A stretch of 64,000 nt of DNA, taken from NCBI GenBank assembly GCA_965661005.1, contig CBFICB010000006.1:1-64000 (forward strand). Direction: 5' to 3'. This DNA comes from UBA5109 sp965661005 (GTDB taxonomy: Bacteria; Pseudomonadota; Gammaproteobacteria; Pseudomonadales; Pseudohongiellaceae). The position numbers were made by a program, and so were the translations under genes. Below the pieces are notes generated by a model. That model was not told the DNA's origin, did not search any database, and worked only from the letters and a program-made list of their open reading frames with translations. Positions 27,116 to 36,741 of this stretch are shown piece by piece (position 1 is the stretch's first letter; the number at the start of each line of letters is the position of its first letter).

Positions 27116-27934
27116 CTAATCAACCATTGACGTTCTGATAATCTCCCAGGCTTCAGCAACATTATCAACAAATGCAAAGCATTCCAGATCGTCAGTCGTG
27201 GCCATTCCTTCTTCTATGAACACGTCAAAATTAATCAAGCGGCGCCAATACTCTGAACCAAAAAGTAAAATTGGCAAAGGCTCTATTTTCCCTGTTTGTA
27301 CCAGGGTTAAGGCTTCAAAGACTTCATCCATTGTGCCGAACCCTCCCGGGAAAGCCACAATTGCACGTGCTCTTAATAAAAAATGCATTTTACGGATCGC
27401 AAAATAGTGAAAGCGAAAACAGAGATCAGGGCTTATATAGGCGTTAGGAAATTGCTCATGCGGTAAGACAATATTTAAACCAATAGATTCACAACCTGCT
27501 TCACTAGCACCACGATTAGCCGCCTCCATAATCCCTGGTCCTCCACCCGTGACAACATGCAAATCTGGACAACCATCACAACCTGATTTGGTAGAAATCA
27601 GTGCAGCAAGCTCTTTTGCTTGCCAGTAATACGGGTTATCTTCATGAGTTCGTGCACTACCAAATATGCCAACGGTATGTTCAATACCGTGTGCTTTTAA
27701 TTCCGCCTCTGGCTTATCCAGTTCTAGCAGTAATCGCATTGGGCGCTGATCATCTGCCAGCAAGTAATCAATATCATCATAAGCTAAACGATAAGAGGGT
27801 GAATTAATCTGGGCCTCTGCCTGTGGTGGCTTATCTTTATGCTGGGCATGAAATCTATCTTCTGCAGCATCGTGAAATAGATGGCCTGGCTTACGACGCT
27901 TCTCTCGATCTACCTCCTGAAATTTTTTTTTCAC
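27116..27934 (-). CDS. LOG-family protein (TIGR00730-like)
   Basis: A 272-residue Rossmann-like protein with the LOG signature PGGFGTMDEVFEALT and the upstream GGGPGIMEAANRGA. Characterised LOG proteins are nucleotide 5'-monophosphate phosphoribohydrolases; older databases call them lysine decarboxylases. It has an N-terminal extension of about 70 residues with charged sequence. The start is GTG with GAGGG upstream. It lies 29 bp downstream of murU on the same strand. Confidence 0.87.
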   Translation of the reverse strand: MKKKFQEVDREKRRKPGHLFHDAAEDRFHAQHKDKPPQAEAQINSPSYRLAYDDIDYLLADDQRPMRLLLELDKPEAELKAHGIEHTVGIFGSARTHEDNPYYWQAKELAALISTKSGCDGCPDLHVVTGGGPGIMEAANRGASEAGCESIGLNIVLPHEQFPNAYISPDLCFRFHYFAIRKMHFLLRARAIVAFPGGFGTMDEVFEALTLVQTGKIEPLPILLFGSEYWRRLINFDVFIEEGMATTDDLECFAFVDNVAEAWEIIRTSMVD

Positions 27935-27963
27935 ATTTCCCTCTTCATTGAATAAGTGATCGC

Positions 27964-28644
27964 TTATTTAAGGCGGTCATTTAATTTTTTTAAGCGGCTT
28001 ACCGTACCAATATCAAACCATTCTCCTTGATAATGTTCAGCAGTGATTTTTTTTTGTTTTATTGCCGCATTGAACAAACGAGCTAGTGGTATTTTTTCAA
28101 GGGGAATATCCTGGAATAATTTAGGATGTAGTACAGCTATACCGCAATAAGTTAAAGTTTTTTGGGCTGTCAGATTCGAATCAATCAATGACAAATAACT
28201 ATTAGAATCCAATACATAATCTCCAGAAAGGTGTTGTGGAGGATTATCAACCATGACTAGATGCGCCAGCTCTTCCAACCCGGAGAATGCCTTTAGTCTA
28301 GAAAAGGAATAATCGGTCCAGATATCTCCATTAACCACAAGAAAAGGTTCATCTCCTAACAGTGGTAAGGCCTTTATGATTCCCCCAGCTGTGTTCAAGG
28401 GTTCACTTTCAGCGGAATACAATATGCTTGAACCAAAGCGGCTGCCGTCACCTAAAGCAGCCTCTACTTGCTCTCCAAGCCAGGCATGATTGATAACGAG
28501 CTCGGAAAAACCTGCTTTGTTTAGGCTCTCAATTAAATGCTCAATTAAGGGTTTACCTCCAGCAGGGAGTAAAGGTTTGGGAACTTTTTCTGTTAAGGGC
28601 CGCATTCTTTCTCCCTTCCCAGCTGCCAGAATCATTGCTTTCAA
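27964..28644 (-). CDS. murU: N-acetylmuramate 1-phosphate uridylyltransferase
   Basis: Makes UDP-MurNAc from MurNAc 1-phosphate in the MurU/AmgK peptidoglycan-recycling bypass of MurA. The 226-residue nucleotidyltransferase has LAAGKGERMRPLTEKVPKPLLP, VNGDIWTDY and a GEWFDIGTVSRL end. It probably starts at TTG 28644, overlapping the amgK stop (TTGA), which gives the usual MKAMILAAG; the ATG at 28635 is the alternative. Fosfomycin tolerance through this route is established in Pseudomonas. Confidence 0.92.
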   Translation of the reverse strand: MKAMILAAGKGERMRPLTEKVPKPLLPAGGKPLIEHLIESLNKAGFSELVINHAWLGEQVEAALGDGSRFGSSILYSAESEPLNTAGGIIKALPLLGDEPFLVVNGDIWTDYSFSRLKAFSGLEELAHLVMVDNPPQHLSGDYVLDSNSYLSLIDSNLTAQKTLTYCGIAVLHPKLFQDIPLEKIPLARLFNAAIKQKKITAEHYQGEWFDIGTVSRLKKLNDRLK

Positions 28645-29816
28645 AACTCTACATCCCTGTTAATGTCTCCACTCACCTTGCTGTTTATACTATTGTTAGT
28701 TCTGGCATTATGAGCACTAGTTTTAAGTATTTTTTCTTCTACATCCTGCATGACCTTTTTTTCCAGCCAGACATGCAGCTGCTTTAGCTCGGAATATTCT
28801 GCTGTCACCTGCTGCAGATAAGATAAAGTTCTGGGAATATCCGTTAGGTAGGTGATTTTTTCATCACGCAAATATAAGCGCGAAAAAATACCGATGGCTT
28901 TTAAGTGTCTTTGTGCACCCATTAAATTGAAACTCTTCAAAAATGTATCGTCAGCTATATTTGCATCATTTGCATCCAGAATTTTCTGCTTTATAGCCAA
29001 ATCTCGATACTCCAATGCCCAGATTTTCACCTGATTTTCGGGCCAAGCGATGTAACAGTCTTTTAATAATGAGACCAGATCATAAGTGAAGGGCCCCTTC
29101 ACTGCATCTTGAAAATCAATCACGCCTATTGATGAATTAAAGTTTTTCTCACGCGGAGCTTTATCTTCGAGGTAAAGTAAGTTACGTGAATGGTAATCAC
29201 GATGAACACATACTTGTTGCTGTGAGGTAGCTGACTGCACTAAATAATCAAAAGCATCGTTTAATACAGTACTATCTTGGTCGGTTAGCGATAAATTAAG
29301 AAGCCCTTCACAAAACCAGTGACGAAATAAGGCCATTTCCTGCTGTAATAATTCTTCAGTAAACAGTGGTAGATTCCCAGCAGGAACCTGTTGAATTAAG
29401 AGCAACTCCTTGAAGGCCTCACGGTAAAATGGCCCAGCATCTACCTTCAAGCTTTGAGCCTCCTTCAACTTTGGCCACAAGAGGGTATCTCCAAAATCTG
29501 ACAAACAAAGAAAACCTTGCTTAAGGTCAAACTGATATAGCTCAGGCACACGCACCCCATGCTTGTTGAATGCTTTGGCAATATCCACAAAGGCCTGACT
29601 ATTTTCTTTCTCAGGTGGTGCATCTACAAGGATAAAGGACTCTTTTGAGCTCTGCGCACGAAAATATCGGCGGAAACTGGCATCACCCTGGACCAGATTA
29701 ATTGTAAAATCATTGAAATCAGCCTTTGGTGAAAATTCCGCAAGCACAGATTGAAACCAACTCTTCAGTAGTTTATTTCGAGATTGCTTATTGTCTTTCG
29801 TTGAACTCTCAGACAT
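28641..29816 (-). CDS. amgK: N-acetylmuramate/N-acetylglucosamine anomeric kinase
   Basis: Phosphorylates MurNAc and GlcNAc at C1 to feed MurU. It is an aminoglycoside-phosphotransferase-fold kinase with GDASFRRYFRA near the N-terminus, the catalytic loop VHRDYHSRNLLY and the metal segment VIDFQDAVKGPFTYD. At 391 residues it is longer than Pseudomonas AmgK, with a low-complexity Asn/Ser tail of about 35 residues. It is divergent from lptD with 78 bp between, the same arrangement as in Pseudomonas. Confidence 0.91.
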   Translation of the reverse strand: MSESSTKDNKQSRNKLLKSWFQSVLAEFSPKADFNDFTINLVQGDASFRRYFRAQSSKESFILVDAPPEKENSQAFVDIAKAFNKHGVRVPELYQFDLKQGFLCLSDFGDTLLWPKLKEAQSLKVDAGPFYREAFKELLLIQQVPAGNLPLFTEELLQQEMALFRHWFCEGLLNLSLTDQDSTVLNDAFDYLVQSATSQQQVCVHRDYHSRNLLYLEDKAPREKNFNSSIGVIDFQDAVKGPFTYDLVSLLKDCYIAWPENQVKIWALEYRDLAIKQKILDANDANIADDTFLKSFNLMGAQRHLKAIGIFSRLYLRDEKITYLTDIPRTLSYLQQVTAEYSELKQLHVWLEKKVMQDVEEKILKTSAHNARTNNSINSKVSGDINRDVEF

Positions 29817-29894
29817 GCTTGCCCTGAGCTTCCCTTGTTTAGCTAGATAAGAGTAATTAAAATCAATTATGCCTATACAACCCGGATTTTAGAA

Positions 29895-32384
29895 GTGAGT
29901 AACAAAAACAAGTGGCTGGTATTTTCAAAGCCAATGTTAATACCTATTTTGCTCATTGCAGCCCTCTCGAACTTGTCTCTATTCAAGCCGCTCCCTAAGT
30001 TGGGACTTTTACTACTTTCACTGTTGCTTTTTAAGCCATCGGTAGCACAGCAAGAAAATCAAATTCCTGTCATGGATATTGCACACGAAAATTGGGTTAG
30101 CGTGTCAGATCTGAGTGCAGATCAACTTCCCCTGCTTTCTTCTGCTTGTTGTGGCCTTTATATAGATACTGATTTACCTCCGGAAATTACTGACGGCAGT
30201 TTAATCATTACTGCAGGCAACGGGGAATTTAATAACGACTCTCAACAGGTCACTATTAGTAATGGTATTGATCTACGTTATGAGAATATATGGCTCCAGG
30301 CCGAAAATGGGATATACAAGCAACTAGAAAGCATTATCGAATTGGAAGGGAATATACGTTTGCGCCAATCAGGACTGGCAATAGGCTCTGATAGAGCCAA
30401 GCTCAATCAGTCTGATGCCTCTGTCGAATTATTGAATACTTCTTATGTTCTATTTGAGCAAGCTGCTCGAGGCACTGCAGAAGAAATTATTTTTCAAAAT
30501 GCCGATGGCTCACTCAGTATTACTGAAGGCAGTTATACCGTGTGTGAACCTGGAGATAATAGTTGGTTACTGGTTGGCCAAAATATAGACTTGAACCAGC
30601 AAACTGGTCGTGGTGTAGCTCGGAATGTCGTATTACATATTAAAGATATTCCTGTTTTACCCCTGCCTTACATCAGTTTCCCTATTAATGATACGCGCAG
30701 CTCTGGTTGGCTTTTTCCAAGTATTGGCAATACCCAGGAAGGTGGCTTTGACATTTCTTCACCCTACTATTTCAATCTTGCTCCAAATTATGACGCAACT
30801 CTAACTCCTCGTCTGATGACAGAAAGAGGGTTAATGCTTAGTGTGGAAACCCGCCATCTTGGAGAAAATTCAAACAACACACTTGAATTTTCTTATTTAC
30901 ACGACGACTCGCAATTTGATGAGACAACTGTTTCGCTGCCTCTGACTGAGAGCCCCCCCCGGGCTAAGCGCTGGCAGATAAACTATTTAGGGAGTGCTGA
31001 ATTTAATAATGCGTGGAGTGCCTCTGCGAATTACTCGGCAATCAGTGATCTTGATTATTATCAGGATTTTGGCAATAACGGACTCAATGCTAACAGTCGA
31101 AGTTACTTATACCGCCAAGGAGAAATTAATTACAGACAAGCCAATTGGAACTTGCAAGCTGCACTTCAAAGCTACCAGCTCATTGACCAGTCGCTAAATA
31201 ATCTGGACAAGCCATACTCAAGTCTGCCTAGGATTAATCTTGATTATGGCAAGCAAGCAGACTCAGGATTCGTTTATGGTCTAGATGCTGAATATGTTTA
31301 CTTTGATCGTAATTTTGACGCTAATGCTTTTAGCCAAGCACAGATCAACAATGGGGTTCTGCTTTCTGGCCAGCGCTTATCTCTGGAGCCGAAATTGGCA
31401 TGGAGCAAAGAAACCCCTGGGCTATTTTTTAAACCTGAATTCAAATATAAATATGCTTCTTATCAGCTGGATGAACAAGCGCTAGGCAGTCCTGACCAGC
31501 CTGAACGCGATATTTTCATGGGCAAAATCGACAGCGGTTTGATTTTTGACAAGCCTATAAACCTCCAGGGCAATGAATATACCCAAACTCTGGAACCCAG
31601 ACTTTATTATCTTTATAGCGAATATGAAGACCAAAGTGATATCCCTCTGTTCGATACGGCTAATTTAACATCCGGCTATAATCAATTATTTCGAGAAGAT
31701 CGCTTTAGCGGGAAAGATCGAATTGGGGACAGTAACCAACTCACTATGGCGCTAAGCTCTAGAATTCTCAATAGCAAGGGTCAGGAAAAAGCTCATATTA
31801 GTCTTGGTCAGATATACTACTTTGAAGACCGTAGAGTTGGACTAATTAGCCCAACAGTCCCTTTACAACAGTCGAGTGCTTCAGTTGTAGCTGATTTAAG
31901 TTACTATTTCAGTGACAACTGGCGTATCAGAGCATTTAATGAATGGAATACTGACAATGACAATTTCAATAATGGCAGTTTTCAATTTCGCTATCAATCT
32001 GATATAAATCACATCCTAAATTTTAGCTATCGTTATCGTAAGAGTCCTAACTTACCCGGCCTTATCAAACAGACGGATGTGTCAGCAATCTGGCCATTAA
32101 GTGATACCTTAAAATTCATAGGTCGTTGGAATTACGATCATGAATATAAGCAGGATTTAGAAACTATTATCGGTTTGGAGTACTCTAATTGCTGTTGGGA
32201 TATGAGAGTAGTCGCCCGCAAATGGATAGATAATACCGAAATTTCTGGAGGGATTACCCAGAACAACACTGGCGTGTTTTTACAATTCGAACTAAAAGGG
32301 CTTGGCAATATTTTAGGTGGTAGTATTGATTCGCTCATTGGAGAAAGCATCACAGGTTTTAGATCATATGCTCAAAACTATTAA
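29895..32384 (+). CDS. lptD: LPS assembly outer-membrane protein LptD
   Basis: Outer-membrane beta-barrel that, with LptE, inserts lipopolysaccharide into the outer leaflet. The 829-residue protein has an N-terminal jellyroll (OstA-like) domain and a long barrel rich in alternating aromatic strands. The conserved Cys positions are present: a CC pair near residue 88, TVCEPGDNSW (about 217) and the C-terminal CC in SNCCWDMR. It starts with GTG at 29895; the leader is long, with cleavage probably after SVAQ near residue 52, so an ATG at 29934 is possible. A run of eight C bases lies at 30953-30960. It overlaps surA. Confidence 0.95.
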   Translation: MSNKNKWLVFSKPMLIPILLIAALSNLSLFKPLPKLGLLLLSLLLFKPSVAQQENQIPVMDIAHENWVSVSDLSADQLPLLSSACCGLYIDTDLPPEITDGSLIITAGNGEFNNDSQQVTISNGIDLRYENIWLQAENGIYKQLESIIELEGNIRLRQSGLAIGSDRAKLNQSDASVELLNTSYVLFEQAARGTAEEIIFQNADGSLSITEGSYTVCEPGDNSWLLVGQNIDLNQQTGRGVARNVVLHIKDIPVLPLPYISFPINDTRSSGWLFPSIGNTQEGGFDISSPYYFNLAPNYDATLTPRLMTERGLMLSVETRHLGENSNNTLEFSYLHDDSQFDETTVSLPLTESPPRAKRWQINYLGSAEFNNAWSASANYSAISDLDYYQDFGNNGLNANSRSYLYRQGEINYRQANWNLQAALQSYQLIDQSLNNLDKPYSSLPRINLDYGKQADSGFVYGLDAEYVYFDRNFDANAFSQAQINNGVLLSGQRLSLEPKLAWSKETPGLFFKPEFKYKYASYQLDEQALGSPDQPERDIFMGKIDSGLIFDKPINLQGNEYTQTLEPRLYYLYSEYEDQSDIPLFDTANLTSGYNQLFREDRFSGKDRIGDSNQLTMALSSRILNSKGQEKAHISLGQIYYFEDRRVGLISPTVPLQQSSASVVADLSYYFSDNWRIRAFNEWNTDNDNFNNGSFQFRYQSDINHILNFSYRYRKSPNLPGLIKQTDVSAIWPLSDTLKFIGRWNYDHEYKQDLETIIGLEYSNCCWDMRVVARKWIDNTEISGGITQNNTGVFLQFELKGLGNILGGSIDSLIGESITGFRSYAQNY

Positions 32385-33660
32385 AATTTTATTTTCACTC
32401 TTTCTATTACTCGCTATCTACCCGGCTCAGGCTCAGCTATCGGATAGAGTAATTGCAATTGTTGATGATGACGTCATCTTAAAAAGCGAGTTTGATGCTC
32501 GTATGGCAACTGTCAGAGAACAAGTTGCTAATGGCTCTATTCCAAGAAACATTTCAATTGACGAACTTGAAAGTCAGGTTCTGGAACAGCTTATTATGGA
32601 GAATTTGCAAATCCAGTTAGCAATCCGATCGGGCATAAGAGTTGATGATAATAGCCTAAACCAAACACTTAATGCGATTGCGCAACAAAACAATATGAGC
32701 TTTGATGAGTTTCGGGCTGCCCTAAATGAAACTGGGCCTGGTCAGTATCAGATCTTCAGGGAGCAAGTACGTCAAGACATGATGATCAATAATTTTCAAA
32801 ATGGTTCTATCAATCAACGTATAACGATTACTCGCCAGGAAATTGAAAACTATCTTCGCTCTGAAGCTGCACAAGCAGATATTTCTCCAGAATATCGAGT
32901 ACAACACGTACTGGTTCCTGTCGATATTCCGGCTCAAAGAGCCCAGCAAGAAGAACTGGCAAACCTAATATATCAGCAGCTGCAAGATGGTGCTGATATA
33001 TTGGAAATTGCCGCCTCAAGACAAATACTTGGGCTTCCTGTCGGTGGTGGAGATCTTGCTGGCTGGCGTAAAGTTGAAGCTTTACCTACCATGTTTCGCC
33101 CTGTAGTGCCCTCAATGGAAGTTGGCGAAGTGACTGAACCGTTCACCAGCGATAGTGGATTCCATATCGTAAAATTAGCTGAAAGGCGTGGCGGTGTAGA
33201 TCTTCAAGTTAATCAAAACCAGCTTCGCCATATTCTTATACGACCCAATGAAATTCGTACGGAAGAACAAACCGAAGAGCTGATCTATGAACTTTATCAA
33301 AGGATACTGGATGGTGAAGATTTTGCTGACCTTGCTCGCGTGTATACTGATGACCCCGGTTCAATGGTCTCAGGTGGAGATCTCGACTGGATGACTGAAG
33401 GTCAACTTCCGCCGATATTTGAATCTGTCGTTAGTGAATTGGAAGTTGGTGAATTATCTGAACCTTTCCAGAATGAAGATGCTGGCTGGCATATTACTCA
33501 GCTTTTGGACCGACGGGTAGAGGATGTCACTGAAGAAAATGCCCGCTTTCAAGCAGAACAAATTTTGCGACAACGTAAGTATGATAATGAATTAGAAAAT
33601 TGGCTTACTGAAATCCGGGACACTGCTTACGTAGACATAAAACTTGGAGCAAACAATTAG
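32368..33660 (+). CDS. surA: Periplasmic chaperone / peptidyl-prolyl isomerase SurA
   Basis: Periplasmic chaperone for outer-membrane proteins including LptD. The frame is open back to 32317, but the ATG at 32368 gives MLKTIKILFSLFLLLA... with cleavage AQA-QLSDR, a normal signal peptide, and 430 residues (E. coli 428). It has the SurA_N domain followed by two parvulin domains (about 165-265, VQHVLVPV..., and 275-375, LRHILIRP...) and a C-terminal helix. It overlaps the end of lptD by 17 bp. Confidence 0.96.
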   Translation: MLKTIKILFSLFLLLAIYPAQAQLSDRVIAIVDDDVILKSEFDARMATVREQVANGSIPRNISIDELESQVLEQLIMENLQIQLAIRSGIRVDDNSLNQTLNAIAQQNNMSFDEFRAALNETGPGQYQIFREQVRQDMMINNFQNGSINQRITITRQEIENYLRSEAAQADISPEYRVQHVLVPVDIPAQRAQQEELANLIYQQLQDGADILEIAASRQILGLPVGGGDLAGWRKVEALPTMFRPVVPSMEVGEVTEPFTSDSGFHIVKLAERRGGVDLQVNQNQLRHILIRPNEIRTEEQTEELIYELYQRILDGEDFADLARVYTDDPGSMVSGGDLDWMTEGQLPPIFESVVSELEVGELSEPFQNEDAGWHITQLLDRRVEDVTEENARFQAEQILRQRKYDNELENWLTEIRDTAYVDIKLGANN

Positions 33661-34651
33661 TCCAAACACTTTTATTGCCATTACTCCTGGCGAACCTGCA
33701 GGTATTGGCCCTGATATCTGTTTACAACTGGCACAAGCTTATATTGAAGACAAATTTCCTGTTTTTAGTAGTGCCACACCTGTCTTCATTGTCGATCAAA
33801 ACTTAATGCTCGAAAGAGCAGCGTTACTCCAACTCGACATTCCAATAAAGTCTTTTACTGACTTTGGGCCTGAGGCAAGGGCAATGTGGATCATGTCAAC
33901 ACCATTAGCAAAACCAGCACAATGCGGAGAGTTGGACTCGACTAATGGTGCCTATGTAACAGCCTGTCTGGACAAGGCTATTAATGGGTGTTTAAACAAT
34001 GAATTTATGGCCTTAGTGACTGGACCTGTACAAAAAAGCATCATTAATGATGCTGGTATAAGCTTCAGTGGACATACAGAATACCTCGCCGAAAAATGTG
34101 GGCAGGATACAGTTGTCATGATGCTTGCCACAAGTAAATTGAAAGTTGCACTGCTTACTACGCATCTTGCTCTTAGTGAAGTTCCTGCTGCAATTACCAA
34201 GCAGAACCTGGAAACAACAATTCGAATACTTCAGCAAGATCTTCAACGAAAATTTAAAATCAAGCATCCTTCAATTTTAGTCTGCGGACTCAATCCTCAT
34301 GCTGGGGAAAGCGGACACTTGGGAAGAGAAGAGATTGAAATAATAGAGCCTGTATTAGGCTCCCTTAAAAACGAAGGCTTTAATTTAATTGGTCCTTTAC
34401 CTGCTGATACATTATTTACTCCTAAATACCTGGGCAATGCAGATGCAGTGCTTGCCATGTATCATGATCAGGGACTACCTGTCTTAAAATCACAAAGTTT
34501 TGGCGAGGCCGTCAACATCACACTTGGGCTGCCTATTATTCGAACCTCAGTTGACCATGGGACTGCTCTGGATCTTGCAGGAAGCGGCAAGGCCAATATG
34601 AGTAGTCTGTTAGCCGCATACACCATGGCAGTAAACATGAGCTCTCAGTAA
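33644..34651 (+). CDS. pdxA: 4-hydroxythreonine-4-phosphate dehydrogenase
   Basis: NAD-dependent step of pyridoxal phosphate synthesis. The 335-residue protein has TPGEPAGIGPD at the N-terminus, the metal His ligands in TTHLALSEVP, NPHAGESGHLG and MYHDQGLPVLK, and SVDHGTALDLAG. The only reasonable start is TTG at 33644, inside surA (17-bp overlap), because no ATG or GTG precedes the conserved N-terminus. Context surA-pdxA-rsmA is as in E. coli. Confidence 0.95.
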   Translation: MEQTISPNTFIAITPGEPAGIGPDICLQLAQAYIEDKFPVFSSATPVFIVDQNLMLERAALLQLDIPIKSFTDFGPEARAMWIMSTPLAKPAQCGELDSTNGAYVTACLDKAINGCLNNEFMALVTGPVQKSIINDAGISFSGHTEYLAEKCGQDTVVMMLATSKLKVALLTTHLALSEVPAAITKQNLETTIRILQQDLQRKFKIKHPSILVCGLNPHAGESGHLGREEIEIIEPVLGSLKNEGFNLIGPLPADTLFTPKYLGNADAVLAMYHDQGLPVLKSQSFGEAVNITLGLPIIRTSVDHGTALDLAGSGKANMSSLLAAYTMAVNMSSQ

Positions 34652-34652
34652 C

Positions 34653-35444
34653 ATGTCTGTTGAAAAATTCAGCCATCGAGCCAGAAAACGCTTCGGCCAA
34701 AATTTTCTGACAGACACCTCGATTCTAGAAAAAATTGTTAAAGCGATCTCGCCTAAATCATCAGATAACATTATAGAAATTGGACCTGGTCAGGGCGCGC
34801 TTACCGAGCTTTTACTTGTTAGCGGCGCCGACCTGCATGCTATTGAAATCGATCGGGACCTTGCGGCTTTTTTACATGATAAATATAGCAAAATCAGTCA
34901 TTTTCATTTGCATGAAAACGATGTTCTGAAGGTTGATTTCAATTCGTTATTGTCCGCAGATCAGCCAGCACGGATTATTGGCAATTTGCCTTACAATATT
35001 TCCACTCCCCTAATTTTTCATTTACTAAAATACCTGCCTGGCATCAATGACATGCTATTTATGTTGCAACTTGAAGTAGTAGAAAGAATGGCGGCTTTAC
35101 CTGGCTCTAAAAACTATGGCCGTCTCAGTATCATGGTGCAATATTACTGTCAGGTTGAAAAGCTATTTAATGTGCCAGCTTCAGCATTCTCTCCCCCACC
35201 AAAAGTTGAGTCTGCAATTGTTAAACTAACTCCACTTAAACAAAGCACTCATCAACTAGACTCGCCAGAACATCTCACTAATTTATTACGCCAGGCCTTT
35301 GGCCAACGCAGAAAAACTATTCGTAATAATTTGAGTGGCTTAATAAGTGCCGAGGAATTGGAGGTTTTAGGTATCAACCCTAGTCTAAGACCTGAAAACC
35401 TTTCTCTTGATGACTATGTTAAAATCTGCAAATATCTACATTAA
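34653..35444 (+). CDS. rsmA: 16S rRNA dimethyladenosine transferase
   Basis: Dimethylates two adjacent adenosines in the 3'-terminal hairpin of 16S rRNA (KsgA; loss gives kasugamycin resistance). The 263-residue protein has RKRFGQNFLTD, SAM motif I IEIGPGQGALTE, the catalytic NLPYNIST (motif IV) and FGQRRKTIRNNL in the C-terminal domain. It starts one base after the pdxA stop. Confidence 0.97.
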   Translation: MSVEKFSHRARKRFGQNFLTDTSILEKIVKAISPKSSDNIIEIGPGQGALTELLLVSGADLHAIEIDRDLAAFLHDKYSKISHFHLHENDVLKVDFNSLLSADQPARIIGNLPYNISTPLIFHLLKYLPGINDMLFMLQLEVVERMAALPGSKNYGRLSIMVQYYCQVEKLFNVPASAFSPPPKVESAIVKLTPLKQSTHQLDSPEHLTNLLRQAFGQRRKTIRNNLSGLISAEELEVLGINPSLRPENLSLDDYVKICKYLH

Positions 35445-35473
35445 GCCTTCCCATCAATTTCGAGTCAAAAGCC

Positions 35474-35863
35474 ATGGATCAAAGCTCAGCTGCCAATTGC
35501 GGCATACTCATTAGCGTAAAAACTCGTTATTTGGATAAACAATCTGATTTTCTAACGAATAACCATGCTTTTTCCTATACGATAAATATCCAAAACAACC
35601 GAAGTGATACGGTACAACTGCTAAACAGACACTGGATAATCACAGATCAAAACAACAAAGTCGAAGAAGTTAAAGGCAAAGGCGTAGTTGGTCAACAACC
35701 CTTCATAAAACCGGGGGAGAGTTACCAATATTCTAGTGGCACCATCATCAACAGCAGTATTGGTGACATGAAAGGCAGTTACACTATGCAAGCTGAAAAT
35801 GGAGAGAATTTTGAAGCTGAAATTCCTCTGTTTGTGCTCGCAACACCTAACATGTTGCACTGA
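35474..35863 (+). CDS. apaG: ApaG protein
   Basis: A 129-residue protein of fibronectin type III-like fold with unresolved biochemical function, almost always encoded between rsmA and apaH. Family segments are visible: AFSYTINIQNN, LLNRHWIITD, VKGKGVVGQQPFIKPGESYQYSSG and GSYTMQ. It is 29 bp after rsmA and 35 bp before apaH. Confidence 0.95.
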   Translation: MDQSSAANCGILISVKTRYLDKQSDFLTNNHAFSYTINIQNNRSDTVQLLNRHWIITDQNNKVEEVKGKGVVGQQPFIKPGESYQYSSGTIINSSIGDMKGSYTMQAENGENFEAEIPLFVLATPNMLH

Positions 35864-35898
35864 ATATAATCCGATAACGGAGCCGGAGTAATAAAAAA

Positions 35899-36723
35899 AT
35901 GGCAGTTTATGCGGTAGGTGATATTCAAGGTTGTTATGAATCTCTCATCAAGTTGCTAGATAAAATTAATTTTGACCCCGCCAAAGACCGTCTTTGGAGT
36001 GTCGGTGATTTAATTAATCGTGGCCCTGACTCTCTAAAAACATTACGTTTTCTAAAACAACTTGGGCCAGCGTTCACCGCGGTATTAGGTAATCATGATT
36101 TACATTTCATGGCCTTAGCCACAGGTGCCTTTGATGGTGGCAAAAAGAAAACATTGAAGAAGTTACTCGCCGCATCTGATTGTGAAGAGCTTTGCGCTTG
36201 GGTTCGTGAGTTGCCGATTTTGCACTATGAGAAACTGCAAACTGATACTGGTGAACAAGCTTTTTTAATGGTGCATGCAGGTTTAGCGCCGGGCTGGAGT
36301 CTTGAGCAGGCGCTAGGCTACGCAAAAGAAATAGAAGATGTTTTGCGTGGAGAAAGGTATACAAAATTTTTAAGTAAAATGTATGGCGATTATCCTGATA
36401 TTTGGCATGAAGAACTTACTGGCATGAAACGGTTAAGAGTATTGACTAATTACTTTACCCGTATTCGTTTCTGCAATAAGGAAACTCAATTAAATCTTGC
36501 TATAAAGACTGGCGTAACAACAGCGCCCAAGGGGTTTAAACCTTGGTATCAATATCAAAAACTGAGCAATGATATGACCATTTTATTTGGGCATTGGGCA
36601 ACGCTTAATGGCGTCACCGATACTGAGAATGTTTATGCCCTTGATACCGGCTGTGTATGGGGTCGTTGCTTGACGGCTTTACGTCTGGAAGATAAACAAA
36701 TATTCTGTACTGACTGCAATTAA
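35899..36723 (+). CDS. apaH: Symmetrical diadenosine tetraphosphatase
   Basis: Hydrolyses Ap4A to two ADP and can remove Np4 caps from RNA. The 274-residue calcineurin-type metallophosphatase shows the metal motifs GDIQGC, GDLINRGPDS, LGNHDLH, VHAGL and GHWA in order. It is last of the lptD-surA-pdxA-rsmA-apaG-apaH run. Confidence 0.96.
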   Translation: MAVYAVGDIQGCYESLIKLLDKINFDPAKDRLWSVGDLINRGPDSLKTLRFLKQLGPAFTAVLGNHDLHFMALATGAFDGGKKKTLKKLLAASDCEELCAWVRELPILHYEKLQTDTGEQAFLMVHAGLAPGWSLEQALGYAKEIEDVLRGERYTKFLSKMYGDYPDIWHEELTGMKRLRVLTNYFTRIRFCNKETQLNLAIKTGVTTAPKGFKPWYQYQKLSNDMTILFGHWATLNGVTDTENVYALDTGCVWGRCLTALRLEDKQIFCTDCN

Positions 36724-36741
36724 CCAGGCTTAAACACAATT

